Source: Coccinella septempunctata (Eukaryota > Arthropoda > Insecta > Coleoptera > Coccinellidae). Taken from it: a DNA stretch of 64,000 bases. Position 1 is the first letter of the stretch; each line of letters starts with the position of its first letter. The stretch is taken from NCBI RefSeq assembly GCF_907165205.1, contig NC_058189.1:45968270-46032269 (forward strand), read 5' to 3'. Under the pieces are notes generated by a model that was given only the letters and a program-made list of their open reading frames with translations, searched no databases and was not told where the DNA came from. This document shows, in pieces, positions 28,879-39,650 of this stretch. The position numbers were made by a program, and so were the translations under genes.

Positions 28879-30631
28879 GTAGATACACTTGTGGCAATAT
28901 TTAAAGAAAAAAATTCTATTGTTCTCTCGAAATTCAGGTGGACACGAGTACCAATAATGGAAATAATAAATAAACCATCTACTTACATAAAATATAAAAA
29001 AAATCATACACATAAAAAATGTGTCTGCTTGAAAATAAAAATTGCAAATCAAAATTTTAATTGTAGTTTCAACAGATTATCATTGAATACTTTCAATTTA
29101 CATTTTTCTAGTTAAAAATGTGTTTAATAAAGGGAAAGAGGTATTTCATGTTGGAAAATATTATCTTTTCTACAAATGAACACGTTTTAGTGTATTCATG
29201 GTTAGAAATGATATTTTAAGATATCTTGTTTTCGTTAAAGGAAATCTTGACATTGGCATGAATTTTTTTTTCCGCCGACCACTCTTTAACGTACACGAAA
29301 TTATCTGTTGATGAACCCTTTTATTGGTTAATTTTCTATTAATGCACAAGCTTACGGAGCTTCTGAGGGGTACTTCGGTATCTATGGAGAATCAAGAAAA
29401 TATGAATGAATGAATGTCATCTGTAATCGAACATAGAAGTATTCAGCAGCTTTCCAAATAATTATTTGTTTTTTCAAATATATTTATTTTTGCTATGGAA
29501 GAAAATTTAATTTTTGACACATAATATGCAGTTTCTTGAGAAGAATTAATGTTGGTTATCTCCTGTGACTTCTTGAAGACTTTACAGTAGTTGAAGAATT
29601 GAAAAAATATCAACCCAAAGATGAAATACATCTGATGCAGTGGTACGGAATAGATATCTCTTAAAGGAACTAACGGATGATTACAACAATGTTAAAATCT
29701 TCAACAAAAATCATCTCGCATCAAAATAATTAAAGAGAGTTCTCAGGCAAAAATATCTTCAACTTTAAACAAAATTATCACATACATTAATAATTGACAG
29801 GATACCTGTCTCGTATTTATGGCTGTTTGTTTTTAATAATACTAATATATTTTCCTTAAGACATTCACAAGAAATAGGTCGAAATGAAAAAATTAATTTT
29901 TTTAAACTTATATTCTACGAACGATGACATTTAATCGAAAATCCTGTAGTACTCAACTGTTTGCATTCGTTCACCCTAAAATGAAGGCCCCAAATGCCAC
30001 CCTTTTTGGGACTCCCAATATATAAAAGGAAATTCCTTTCCCAGTTACAAAAACTTAAGAAAATTATTTCATGGCCAACCAAGTGCTTTTATAAAAGCTT
30101 ATGGAGTACATGCTTGTGTTCGACCTTTCGGTGAAAAATTTTGATTTTTAATCGATGTGTAATTCTATCCAACAGACGATTTCTTGATAAGGCAGTTTTA
30201 TTGCTACCACAAACCTCAATAACCTAGGAGATTCAAAATTTCTCTATCATTAGGGAATCTGAAATACGGATCTCGTTAATTAATACTCGCACACAATGGC
30301 AGTCCGGCATGAAAGCATTCTGTGCAACCATGTCGATATAATTAACTCTGCAGATTTTAATCGCCGCTGTAATTAGAGATCCAACCGCAATGGAGAACTA
30401 AATTTTCAGCTGACGTTCATTTGAGTGCAAATTATGTAACGCATCACATAATGAAACTCAATCAAATCAATCATTCACCGTTGAAAGTGATCCAAGAAGA
30501 TTTTGAAAGCAAAGCACAAAATTAACTTTGAAGTCCACTATAAAATTCATCCATATCTCACGTTTCGATGTGTTAGGTTATAAAAATAAGAATTATTGTA
30601 CCGTATATAAACATGATATATTCATATTAGG
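28879..30631. other. Unassigned AT-rich sequence
   Basis: No element or gene recognised; only short open frames with no known motif. Confidence 0.3.
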
Positions 30632-30645
30632 TACACAACTACAAG

Positions 30646-31000
30646 TTCACAAACCTTTTAGAGCTTTCACTCCCAATCTCTGAAACAAAATCAATTAAAA
30701 ATGAAATCAACGATTTGCTCCTGCGTAAATTCTTGCACTAATTTGTCAGGATGATGAAGGAGTCTGATATAGACTCCGAAACGTAACGAAGAATTATAAT
30801 TTCAACGTTATTTATTTTGAGTTCATTGTCAGGCAACAATTTTTTCTAGTTAATTTGCTCCTGACAAATTAGTGCAAGAATTTACGCAGGAGCAAATCGT
30901 TGATTTCATTTTTAATTGATTTTGTTTCAGAGATTGGGAGTGAAAGCCCTAAAAGGTTTGTGAAGAGATGCAAAATCCTCCCAAAATAAATTTCAATCGA
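30646..31000. repeat. 355-bp foldback insertion with hammerhead-like core
   Basis: Arms of about 106 bp (30646-30751 and 30859-30964) are near-perfect inverted repeats around a ~107-bp spacer. A 14-bp direct repeat, tacacaactacaag, flanks the unit at 30632-30645 and 31001-31014. The spacer starts with a hammerhead-like hairpin. It sits immediately upstream of a Penelope RT remnant, consistent with an inverted Penelope terminal repeat or a separate non-autonomous insertion. Confidence 0.8.
30747..30788 (+). ncRNA. Hammerhead-like motif
   Basis: The sequence gATGATGA, one extra A, stem GGAGTC-tgatata-GACTCC, then GAAACGTA resembles a hammerhead core (CUGAUGA, stem II, GAAA). The first core base is A instead of C and there is an extra A before stem II, so catalysis is doubtful. 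Confidence 0.4.
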
Positions 31001-31014
31001 TACACAACTACAAG

Positions 31015-31620
31015 GCAAGAAAATATTCCATTATAACTCTGTCGCTGCTAGATTTTATGGTCTCCCGAAAATCCATAAACTCTCTCTTTAAGGCCCATTA
31101 TATCAACCATATACACTCCCACATCCAAGCTGTCAGTTTTTATAACTGATATTCTATCAAATTCCTTGTCCTCCAGCAGAAATCGGTACCACACTCAAGA
31201 TTCATTTTCTTTCTCCAACTTTATTAATGATTTTCAGTTACGTGAGGATTATGTTCTAATCAGTTTGTTGTATCCCTCTTTACAAGCATTCCTGTTGACT
31301 TGGCGGTATCAGCTATTGGCGATAGGTGGGGAGCTATCGAAAACCACACAAGTCCACTTAAGGAAGAGTTTATTGATGCCATCCGCTTCCTTTTCTCATC
31401 AAACTTTTTTTCTTTTCGATGGTGGTTTTTTCATGCAGATACTTGGTCCCCTATGGGTTCCAATGTCAGTCCACCCATTGCAGAGGCAGTAATGGATTTC
31501 TTGCTTGATTGCACTGGAAACAGAGGTACTTCTTCGAGTCATTTCCTTCCGGATCGACACTAATGGACCTTTATCAGTTTAGATAAGTGAAGGTGAGATT
31601 GTGCAATTTGAGATCCGTTT
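31015..31620 (+). pseudogene. Penelope-like reverse transcriptase remnant
   Basis: Across shifting frames the plus strand encodes Penelope RT landmarks: SVAARFYGLPKIHK (31040-31085), LRPI with YTPTSKLSVF, VVSLFTSIPVDLAV near 31270, and PMGSNVSPPIAEAVMD near 31450-31500. Stops and frameshifts occur between them, so it is dead. The catalytic YADD-like part and GIY-YIG domain are not visible. The N-terminal side is cut by the foldback at 30646-31000. Confidence 0.8.
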
Positions 31621-31624
31621 CTTA

Positions 31625-31749
31625 CGTCCAGTTTCATAATCAAATTTAAAGTCACTTTAAGCTGGAAGTTTCCTTTACTGTCATTTTAAGTAGGGTTAAA
31701 GGAAGCTTTAAAATTGAAGCGACTTTAGGTTTGATTATGAAACCGGCCG
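31625..31749. repeat. 125-bp Harbinger-like MITE with TTA duplication
   Basis: Termini CGTCCAGTTTCATAATCAAA and (reverse complement) CGGCCGGTTTCATAATCAAA, followed by a second matching block (taaagtc.ctt). TTA lies on both sides (31622-31624, 31750-31752). TWA duplications are typical of PIF/Harbinger. Confidence 0.85.
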
Positions 31750-32065
31750 TTATAGTTCTTATAGACATGCTGCCTTAACGGGAGAGTAGTACACGTGTTG
31801 TAGGATTTTTCTTTTGTTCTCTTGAATATTCTGGAAAAACTCGTCCGCTATTATCAAAAATCTACCAATCACAATTACAATTGATTTGAAAAAAAAACTT
31901 CATGAGAAGTTGACGAGCAAAGTATAGAAAATAATATAATGAGGATAAATTCAGATGCATACCACCCGACGATACGAATATCGACAAGTGTTACGATCTG
32001 AATTGAGCTAGCCAATTTGCCATCGTCAAGGCCCCAAATGGAGTACGCTCCAACGAAGAAAAGCA

Positions 32066-32111
32066 GATGCTGACCATGGTTTCGGCCTCATTTGGCCTCA
32101 TCAGAGCAACA
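32066..32111 (-). ncRNA. Type I hammerhead ribozyme, copy 1
   Basis: Minus strand: stem I strand TTGCT, core CTGATGA, stem II GGCC-AAATGA-GGCC, core GAAA, stem III CCATGG, cleavage triplet GTC, stem I strand AGCA. All conserved core bases are present. Stem III is only two base pairs in a monomer, but CCATGG is self-complementary and could pair between two copies. Confidence 0.8.
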
Positions 32112-32556
32112 TAGCATTTTTCCACGGTGGAGAACGTTTGGAATTGATGGAACTTTATTCAATGTTGTCATGTTCTACTGGGTATTATTTACCCAGAGCG
32201 CCATCCAACATGAAACGGTATCCGATTCAATCCCCTCCAGATAGAAACCAATACGAAGACAATAGCATATGTCCCATATTTTCCCTAATTCAGTACGCCG
32301 ATTCGCTTTTGCGAACGTCGGACGCACGATGAACTGAGAAGTCTGGGACGCGCTCAGGTCGCGGCAGAGTACGATGCCAGCGGTACAATACAGAAGAGTG
32401 ATAACGCCTAAACGGCAATGAATAAAATAATGAGGATAAATTCAGATGCATACCACACGACGATTCGAATATCGACAAGTGTTACGATCTGAATTGAGCT
32501 GGCCAATTTGTCATCGTCAAGGCCCCAAATGGAGTACGCTCTACCGAAGAAAAGCA

Positions 32557-32602
32557 GATGCTGACCATGGTTTCGGCCTCATTTGGCCTCATCAGAGCAA
32601 CA
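32557..32602 (-). ncRNA. Type I hammerhead ribozyme, copy 2
   Basis: Same core, stem II and CCATGG stem III as copy 1. It lies in the partial second unit, which ends at the inversion point about 40 bp further on. Confidence 0.8.
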
Positions 32603-33071
32603 TAGCATTTTTCCACGGTGGAGAACATTTGGAATTGATGGAATGTACTCCATTTGGGGCCTTGACGATGGCAAATTGGCTAGCTCAATTCAGATCGTAA
32701 CACTTGTCGATATTCGTATCGTCGGGTGGTATGCATCTGAATTTATCCTCATTATTTTATTCATTGCCGTTTAGGCGTTATCACTCTTCTTTATTGTACC
32801 GCTGGCATCGTACTCTGCCGCGACCTGAGCGCGTCCCAGACTTCTCAGTTCATCATGAGTCCGACGTTCGCAAAAGCGAATCGGCGTACTGAATTAGGGA
32901 AAATATGGGACATATGCTATTGTCTTCGTCTTGGTTTCTATCTGGAGGGGATTGAATCGGATACCGTTTCATGTTGGATGGCGCTCTGGGTAAATAATAC
33001 CCAGTAGAACATGACAACATTGAATAAAGTTCCATCAATTCCAAACGTTCTCCACCGTGGAAAAATGCTAT

Positions 33072-33117
33072 GTTGCTCTGATGAGGCCAAATGAGGCCGA
33101 AACCAGGGTCAGCATAT
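33072..33117 (+). ncRNA. Type I hammerhead ribozyme, copy 3
   Basis: In the oppositely oriented units. The core CTGATGA, stem II GGCC-AAATGA-GGCC and GAAA are unchanged. Stem III reads CCAGGG instead of CCATGG, keeping the GG that pairs with CC but losing the palindrome. Confidence 0.8.
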
Positions 33118-33283
33118 GCTTTTCTTCGGTGGAGCGTACTCCATTTGGGGCCTTGACGATGGCAAATTGGCTAGCTCAATTCAGATCGTAACACTTGTCG
33201 ATATTCGTATCGTCGGGTGGAATTTATCCTCATTATTTTATTCATTGCCGTTTAGGCGTTATCACTCTTTTTTATAGAAAATA

Positions 33284-34442
33284 ATGTCAATGACTTCCAT
33301 AAGACCTAAACTATTTCCTCTGAAACAGTCCCGATAGGGAATCTGCTAGGAGATGTGAGAAGTTTCGATGATGAGTTATGAGAAAGTAAAATGTTAGTTT
33401 CCTGATTCCTCACGCGTCTTAATAAGGAAATATGAAGGCATTTTAGTTCCAGACCCTCATGAAGTTGGTGAATGTAATTAAACACAGGTTTATTAATGAG
33501 ATCGCCCCTGTAGAAAGCAGAATTGTGTATCTTATCTTCTGCACAGGTTTATTTGAGCAAGATCCACACGAATAATCATAAGAGAATGGAGCTTTGTACC
33601 CATATTTAGAGTTTATGTGGCCACCATTAATACGAACTAAAAGTTCGTTTCAACTCAAGCACACAACGTTATGACTTTGTATTCGAAGATACACCTGACT
33701 TCATATAAGTACAAGTTACACTCCAATTCATGATTAACTCCATGGATGTACACGAATTTTTAAGGAGAATGTCATTGTATTAGTGATTATTGACTAAAAG
33801 TTACTTCGAAATAGTTTTTTATGATACAAGTAAGCCTTCAGAGCAAGTTGATCAATACGACACGAAAGTCCGTCAAAATTAAAAACTCAGTCAAAATGTT
33901 AATTCCATTTTTCCCTTCTATAAACTGCTATAACAAAGATTACAGAAAATAATAATACAATGGTGGTTTTCTCTAAAATAACACAATTTATTTTTACACC
34001 TTTATAAGGTTTTTTCGATTGTGGTTCTGATAATTCTGTAAATAATAGGTAAGTAACTAACAGTGTATGCTATAATGGTATATTGTATATTTCTTTCTGT
34101 TACGTCTTATATATTTTACGAATTCAATTAAGTTTATCAATTCTAAACAATGTATTGCACAGAAATATCATCTTTGACATATAAGAGATTTACTATTTAC
34201 ATTTGTGTTTCATTTGAAGCTTTATTTGCTGTCCAAAATTTAAAATTTTTCGGAATTATTTTAAATTGAAAATAAAATTATAAATAGCACATACGAAATT
34301 TATTTCAATATATCAATTGATTCCAAGTGATATTCAGATGGAAATTAATATCCAGATCACCAAACAAAGCCGTACTTTCGTTTTGTCGCTCAAAGCTTGT
34401 TTGTTATAAAACAGAAAACTGTTATTCAACAGTTTCATTGTA
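33284..34442. other. Unassigned AT-rich sequence
   Basis: No gene or repeat recognised, apart from the left flank of the MITE locus from about 34390, which is shared with 26341-26420. Confidence 0.3.
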
Positions 34443-34450
34443 TTGACAGT

Positions 34451-34658
34451 TACAGTGACTCTATCAAACACAGTGGCGACAATTGTGGTCTCGTTTTTCA
34501 TCGTTTTATCAAGAATATGGCGGATTTGGTCACATGACGTGACGTGAGCCAATCCGCATTCCGAATTAGAGATCATAGCATTGAAATATGTGCTTCTAAG
34601 CCGCCATATTCTTGCTAAATTTCCAATTGTCGCCACTGTGTTTGATAGAGTCACTGTA
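34451..34658. repeat. hAT-like MITE, copy 2, perfect 8-bp duplication
   Basis: Near-identical to the copy at 12927-13134. The octamer ttgacagt is exactly duplicated at 34443-34450 and 34659-34666. The unoccupied version of this locus is at 26341-26420, which confirms both ends. Confidence 0.92.
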
Positions 34659-34666
34659 TTGACAGT

Positions 34667-36335
34667 ACGTTTTGAGCGCCATCTTTGTGTCAAATGTGGC
34701 AAATACAGGGAAAAATATAGTCGGTTTTTGGTACAAGAGAAAGGAGGGTGTTTTCTATCTTTCTACTCCATACTCAACAATTTGGTGGCAATGAGATGGA
34801 TGCAATTGAATATGATCGAGTGAAAAGTCACCTGTTTTGAAATAAGTTCAGTAATCAATTCCACATAGATTATATAAGCGGTAATTATACCCTGTATAAT
34901 AGAAAAATTCCGTTTTCAAAAAGTGACCTTCACGAGACTCAAGACGAGATTTCATGTCCTATAGGTGAGGCGGACGATATTTTAGATCTAGTCAGCATCA
35001 GTGATCGAAGCACTTGCAGACAGAGATTGCCATATATTTGAAATAGAATATTTACAAAAAGAAGGTTAGTGGCACGGAGAATTGGGACCTCTGAAAAACA
35101 TAGGTAATATATATAATATTTTCTGTAGAATATTCGGTGATGGCATAGAAATACAGCTGTTTTTATATGTGTGATGATATCTCATTCTATCATAATTTCT
35201 TTTATGCTCCATTATTCTCATCAGAATGATGATGGCAATATAGCAATTTTCTGAGTAGAACAATCAAAATTAATGAAACCTGACAACAAGCAGTCCCATT
35301 TCTATATTCCGCTATAATGAGGTATCATTGAAATTGAACTGCAGCATCGTGAAACTTGGTGATATTAAATTCCAGCTTGCTCGCGAACTTTCGAATATTA
35401 CAGCTCGTATTGCATACACCTGGACCGCAAGGAACTAATTTGCAACCATAATTTTCCACGGTATCTACTAACGAAAGGTGATAAAAAGTTTGCAAAGTCA
35501 TAAAACTTTTCTGTTTTCCCGGAGTTTGGATATATTCACTAATAAAGAGTGATTTTCAATCAAGCGGAAACGTTTCTGACTATTAACGTTTGGCAGGAAA
35601 AAGTTTCGCAATTCCATATAATTCGATCATGTTAATATAACTGCTGTCGTTACAGTGCCGAAGAAATATATTTTCGTCATACATACATGATATCCATCAT
35701 AGTCCTAATCCTTACAACTCAAATATATATTGTATATTTTTTTCAAATTTTAAGATAGTGCATTTTGTCAGTATTCACTTACGAAAATTCTGAATTCAGA
35801 AGTGCTCTCTTATGAACATTCTACGTCATTTTTACAATCCGGCAACGCTCATCCGGTCAGTAATGGTGATGAAAGTTTTCTGATCACCATAGACTTAATA
35901 AATATCAGGTTAGGTGATCATATTTGACAAAAAACAACAAACAATGACACAAAATGTCATCGATTTTAAGCAGGTATAGACACAGATTATAGAAGCAACT
36001 TTTTTAATCTGTGGTTATAGAATTCTATATCTTCTTGATCGGTTCGACTGTTGTCGAATCAACAAAAATTACTAGACTTTAGTAAAGGCATTCTACGTCA
36101 CAAGCTTTTACATATTCGAAGTTTCGAAGGGTGTATTTCTGGAATTTCTGAATTTTGATTCCAATCTTTTGCGTGTTGGATAACTAATGGAAAAATATTT
36201 CCATAAATAATCTCAAATTCGATTTTGTATAATAGTTTTAGGGAACTTGCCCATTATTACAAGATGATTTATTCGCCTCGTATTAAAAATTATTCGAACT
36301 TTTATTGTCATATCTAATAATCTGAAAGTGTAGCT
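34667..36335. other. Unassigned AT-rich sequence
   Basis: Only the right flank of the MITE locus (to about 34700) is recognised as repeated. No gene seen. Confidence 0.3.
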
Positions 36336-36723
36336 ATTATACAGGGTGTCTTAAGGTGGGTGGCCTATTAGACGTTTACGGAGAACGTATCTCATGATTG
36401 TTCTGAAAATTTGGGTACCAAGTTTAAGACATATCAATATTTTGACAAGCATCATGACCTCACATTTTCGTACATTCGTGTAATGTGTTAAATTTTCATG
36501 GTCAACCGAGTTTTTGAATAAAAGTGAATGGAGCATACCTCATATATTTTTTTGTTCCTACCATACTATCTTCCCAATGCAATGCATTGTATTTACGACG
36601 CTTGAGTAAATCAGAATTGAGCGTCGTGGGCTTCACAAATATTGGCTGTCAAGAAAATGTATGAATTTCATTTGTTGATTATCTGTCTGGCCTGCCTGGC
36701 AGCTATCTGGTAGATGGCCTGCC
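36336..36723. other. One mariner-like terminus and unassigned sequence
   Basis: A sequence starting tacagggtgtcttaaggtgg (about 36340) looks like a single Tc1/mariner inverted-repeat end. No partner end is found nearby. The rest is unassigned. Confidence 0.35.
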
Positions 36724-39431
36724 GGGAAATGCTATCCGAACGTTGAAGAAACAAGACTTAACCCCAACGTTCGCATAGCATTTCCCAATTACGATATCTA
36801 CAGAAATGATAGACCTAACAGCACAGGTGGCGTTGCTATACTGGCTAGAAGGAATATGGATCACCATATCGACCAAATATTCAATGGTCAAGAAGTAGAA
36901 GCAATATCGATTATTGTGAATACCAATCGAGGACAAGTGAAGATTATTTCGACTTATAAATCACCGGATAAGGACATGCTGGAAGAGGATCTAAAAATGC
37001 TACTAGAAGGAAGACACCCGAAAATCATAATTGGTGATCTTAACTGCAAATCGCAGGAATGGAACAGTAGGGTGGAAAATACCAACGGGAGAAGACTGAA
37101 GATTTATGCTGAAAAACTTAATGCAGTTGTGATAGGACCTGATATACCGACCTACATACCAAGAGTAAATGGACTACCCGATGTACTGGACATTGTCGTA
37201 ATGAAAGACATCACTGAAGAAATCAGCATTGATACAATAGAAGACGGAACTTCAGACCACTATCCCATAGAATTCATAGTGGGACATGGCCCAAGAAACG
37301 AAGAAGAGACACAAACCAAGGATCGCACAGACTGGGAGAAATATAAGAATTTACTTCAGGAGAAAATCACGGAAATTCCCCAAATAAACACCCGGGATGA
37401 ATTAGATGAAGCAGTTGAAAAATTGGAAAATCAAATAAAAGAAGCCTATGAAGAAAGCACCAAGAGAATAAGGAAACCAATTCCGAAACATTCACATGGA
37501 GATACGCCAAGGGATATAAAGGAACTTATAAAAAAGAACAGAAGACTCAGGAAAATCTACAGAACAACAAAAAGAGAAGAAGACAAGAAGAAACTGAATA
37601 AGCATAGTCAGATATTGAAAAATGCTTTAACAGAACTGCGTAATAATAGCTGGCACCAGAGATTAAGGGAACTGAATACAATAGATCACTCGGCTTGGAA
37701 AATGCAAAAACGCTTACGACGAGAACAGACAGTTATACCTCCACTGCATGGAGCAAACGGAATGGTATATACGAGACCGAAATCATTCCAAAACCGGCTT
37801 CACCAACAGAAATCAAAGAGATCATAATGAAACTGAAAAACCGGAAAGCACCGGGAGAAGATAGGATAACGAATTATATGTTGAAGAAATTGCCTAGAAA
37901 AGGAATAGCAGCCTTGACGAATATAACAAACGGAGTGATGAGGACCGAATACTACCCAAAGAGATGGAAAACTGCAGAAATGATAGTTTTCAACAAGCCT
38001 GGAAAGGAACGGAAATTTCCTCAAAATTATAGACCAATCAGCCTACTATCAGCACTAGGAAAAGTCGTCGAGAGGGTTATCGCCAAAAGGCTGAATGAGG
38101 AAACAGAAATGTTGAAGATAATTCCACTCGAACAATTTGGATTTCGACGAGAACACTTGACTGAACTCCAATTACTACGGCTCATAGAATACGTCACCGA
38201 AGGAATGCAGACCAAACAGGCCACAGAATAAGTTCTGATGGATATCGAGAGAGCTTTTGATAGAGTATGGCACGAAGGCGTAATCTACAAGATGAAAAAA
38301 GCAGGATATTCGACCAAGCTATGCAAGATTATAAGGAACTATCTGAGGAATAGAAACTTTTATGTGAAAATAGATGGAGGAACCTCTCAAACAAGACAAT
38401 TGGAAGCGGGAGTGCCTCAAGGATCGGTACTTGGACCTTTGCTTTACGTAATATACGTCTATGATATCCCGAATAATGCTAGAAATATGCTCACCTTGTA
38501 CGCAGATGACACAGGAATAGCGTTCAGACATCGACGCCCAGAGATAATACACCGGAGACTGCAGGAAGCCATATATGAATTACTCAAATGGTGCATCAAA
38601 TGGAAAATCCAAATCAATGGAAGAAAGACTCAAGCAATATTACTGCAAAAGAGAAGATTGAGGATGGAAGAAAACCTTGAAGTTGATGGAGAAGAGGTTG
38701 AATGGAAAAATGAAGCAACATACCTAGGAGTGACGCTTGACAGAGGACTTACATGGAAAAACCACATCAAATGTGCTGTTGATAAAACAAAAGCCGCAAT
38801 GAGTAAACTTTATCCACTCATAGGCAGAAGAAGTCATATGAATAAGAACATCAAGTTGACGATGATTAAAACTATTGCGCGACCACAACTCACATATGGA
38901 TCGGCGGCATGGGGCTTCGCAGCCAAGACCCACATCAAGAGAATACAGGCCACTGAGAATAAACTCCTTAGAATGGCGATGGACGTACCCTGGTTTGTTA
39001 GGAACAAACAAATCTACAAGGACTTGGAATGGGAACCAGTTACAGAATTTATGAAGAGAAAGGCGGAATCCAAATGAGGAACTACGAAGATTAGTCGACT
39101 ACGATCCAACGGAAGAAGCTAGAAGGTCAAGAACCTACCACCAAAGACCGAGAGATCAGTTAAGGATTTAAATGTAACCAAAGAAGAGCTTAACCTATAA
39201 AAGCTATAGGCAGCATACAACTATCAACACGACTATGATCGTGTGAGAGTCCAGAAACCATAGGAGTCAACTGGTTAATAGGCATAATGCCCGAAACCTA
39301 TGAAGAAGCAGTTAAGGGTTTTTAGTGGGTCTCGAGCTCAGAGAGTGAGAATCCCCACACTATTCCCCCTCAGTAGAGGGTGTGTTCGTCTGTTTTGCAG
39401 ATTTTCCCCCTGCTACACCAAAAAAAAAAAA
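36724..39431 (+). mobile_element. Jockey-3: 5'-truncated, defective copy with inverted 5' tip
   Basis: A plus-strand copy of the Jockey-2 subfamily, lacking ORF1 and about the first 40 codons of ORF2. The 3' UTR (39078-39420) and an A-run (39421-39431) are present. The first 22 bp (36724-36745) are an inverted copy of 36765-36786, separated by 19 bp. No clear target duplication was found. Confidence 0.92.
36746..39168 (+). pseudogene. Jockey-3 ORF2 pseudogene
   Basis: It closely matches Jockey-2 ORF2. The endonuclease half runs open from the 5' tip (first ATG 36856) with TSDHYPIEF in place of SDHNPIEF. Four lesions disable it: a deletion of about 130 bp near 37775 shifts the frame and removes the acidic spacer before the RT; a TAA at 38229-38231 interrupts RT motif A, where Jockey-2 encodes GLVLMDIERAFD; the frame restarts at 38238 with YADDTGIAF intact; and a deletion of about 30 bp near 39068 shifts the C terminus. 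It cannot make active protein. Confidence 0.92.
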
Positions 39432-39650
39432 GGGTAGCCATCGTAACGACTTAGACGGTGCAGCCAGTCACGCCTGCTGTCCGCAGTCCCATTGCTTTTT
39501 CCTCTCTCTTCCACATCCTTTATAGGGGTGCTCTTTCTGCTCTCATTTCTCTACCCCTAACCCAAACCGAGAAAGAGGAGCACAAACCCATGGAAATGGT
39601 GATAACGAGAAGCTTCGGAAACAAGTCGTTATTATTATTATTATTAGTAT
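39432..39650 (+). mobile_element. 3' tail fragment of another non-LTR element
   Basis: Directly after the Jockey-3 A-run comes about 200 bp of higher-GC sequence ending cggaaacaagtcgttattat and a TTA repeat (39629-39648). A G/C-richer 3' UTR followed by a trinucleotide tail is typical of 5'-truncated LINEs. No coding part survives, so the clade is unknown. Confidence 0.5.

Larger units (their letters stand above)
31938..33283. repeat. Inverted pair of head-to-tail hammerhead repeats
   Basis: A ~490-bp unit occurs as one full plus one partial copy in one orientation (31938-32429, 32430-32643) and as one full plus one partial copy in the other (32644-33129, 33130-33283). Units share a start block aatgaggataaattcagatg and an end block gcctaaacggcaatgaataa. 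Each long copy contains a hammerhead ribozyme sequence transcribed toward the unit's start block. No unit encodes a protein. This resembles animal retrozymes or Penelope terminal repeats. Confidence 0.85.

Noticed and set aside
31300..33044. Several 60-80-codon frames in the hammerhead repeats
   Set aside because: They recur in both orientations because the sequence is inverted, and they show no coding signature; the repeat looks non-coding.
36690..39450. Target duplication for Jockey-3
   Set aside because: The only shared string at the two flanks is about five bases (ggtag) and misplaced; not convincing.
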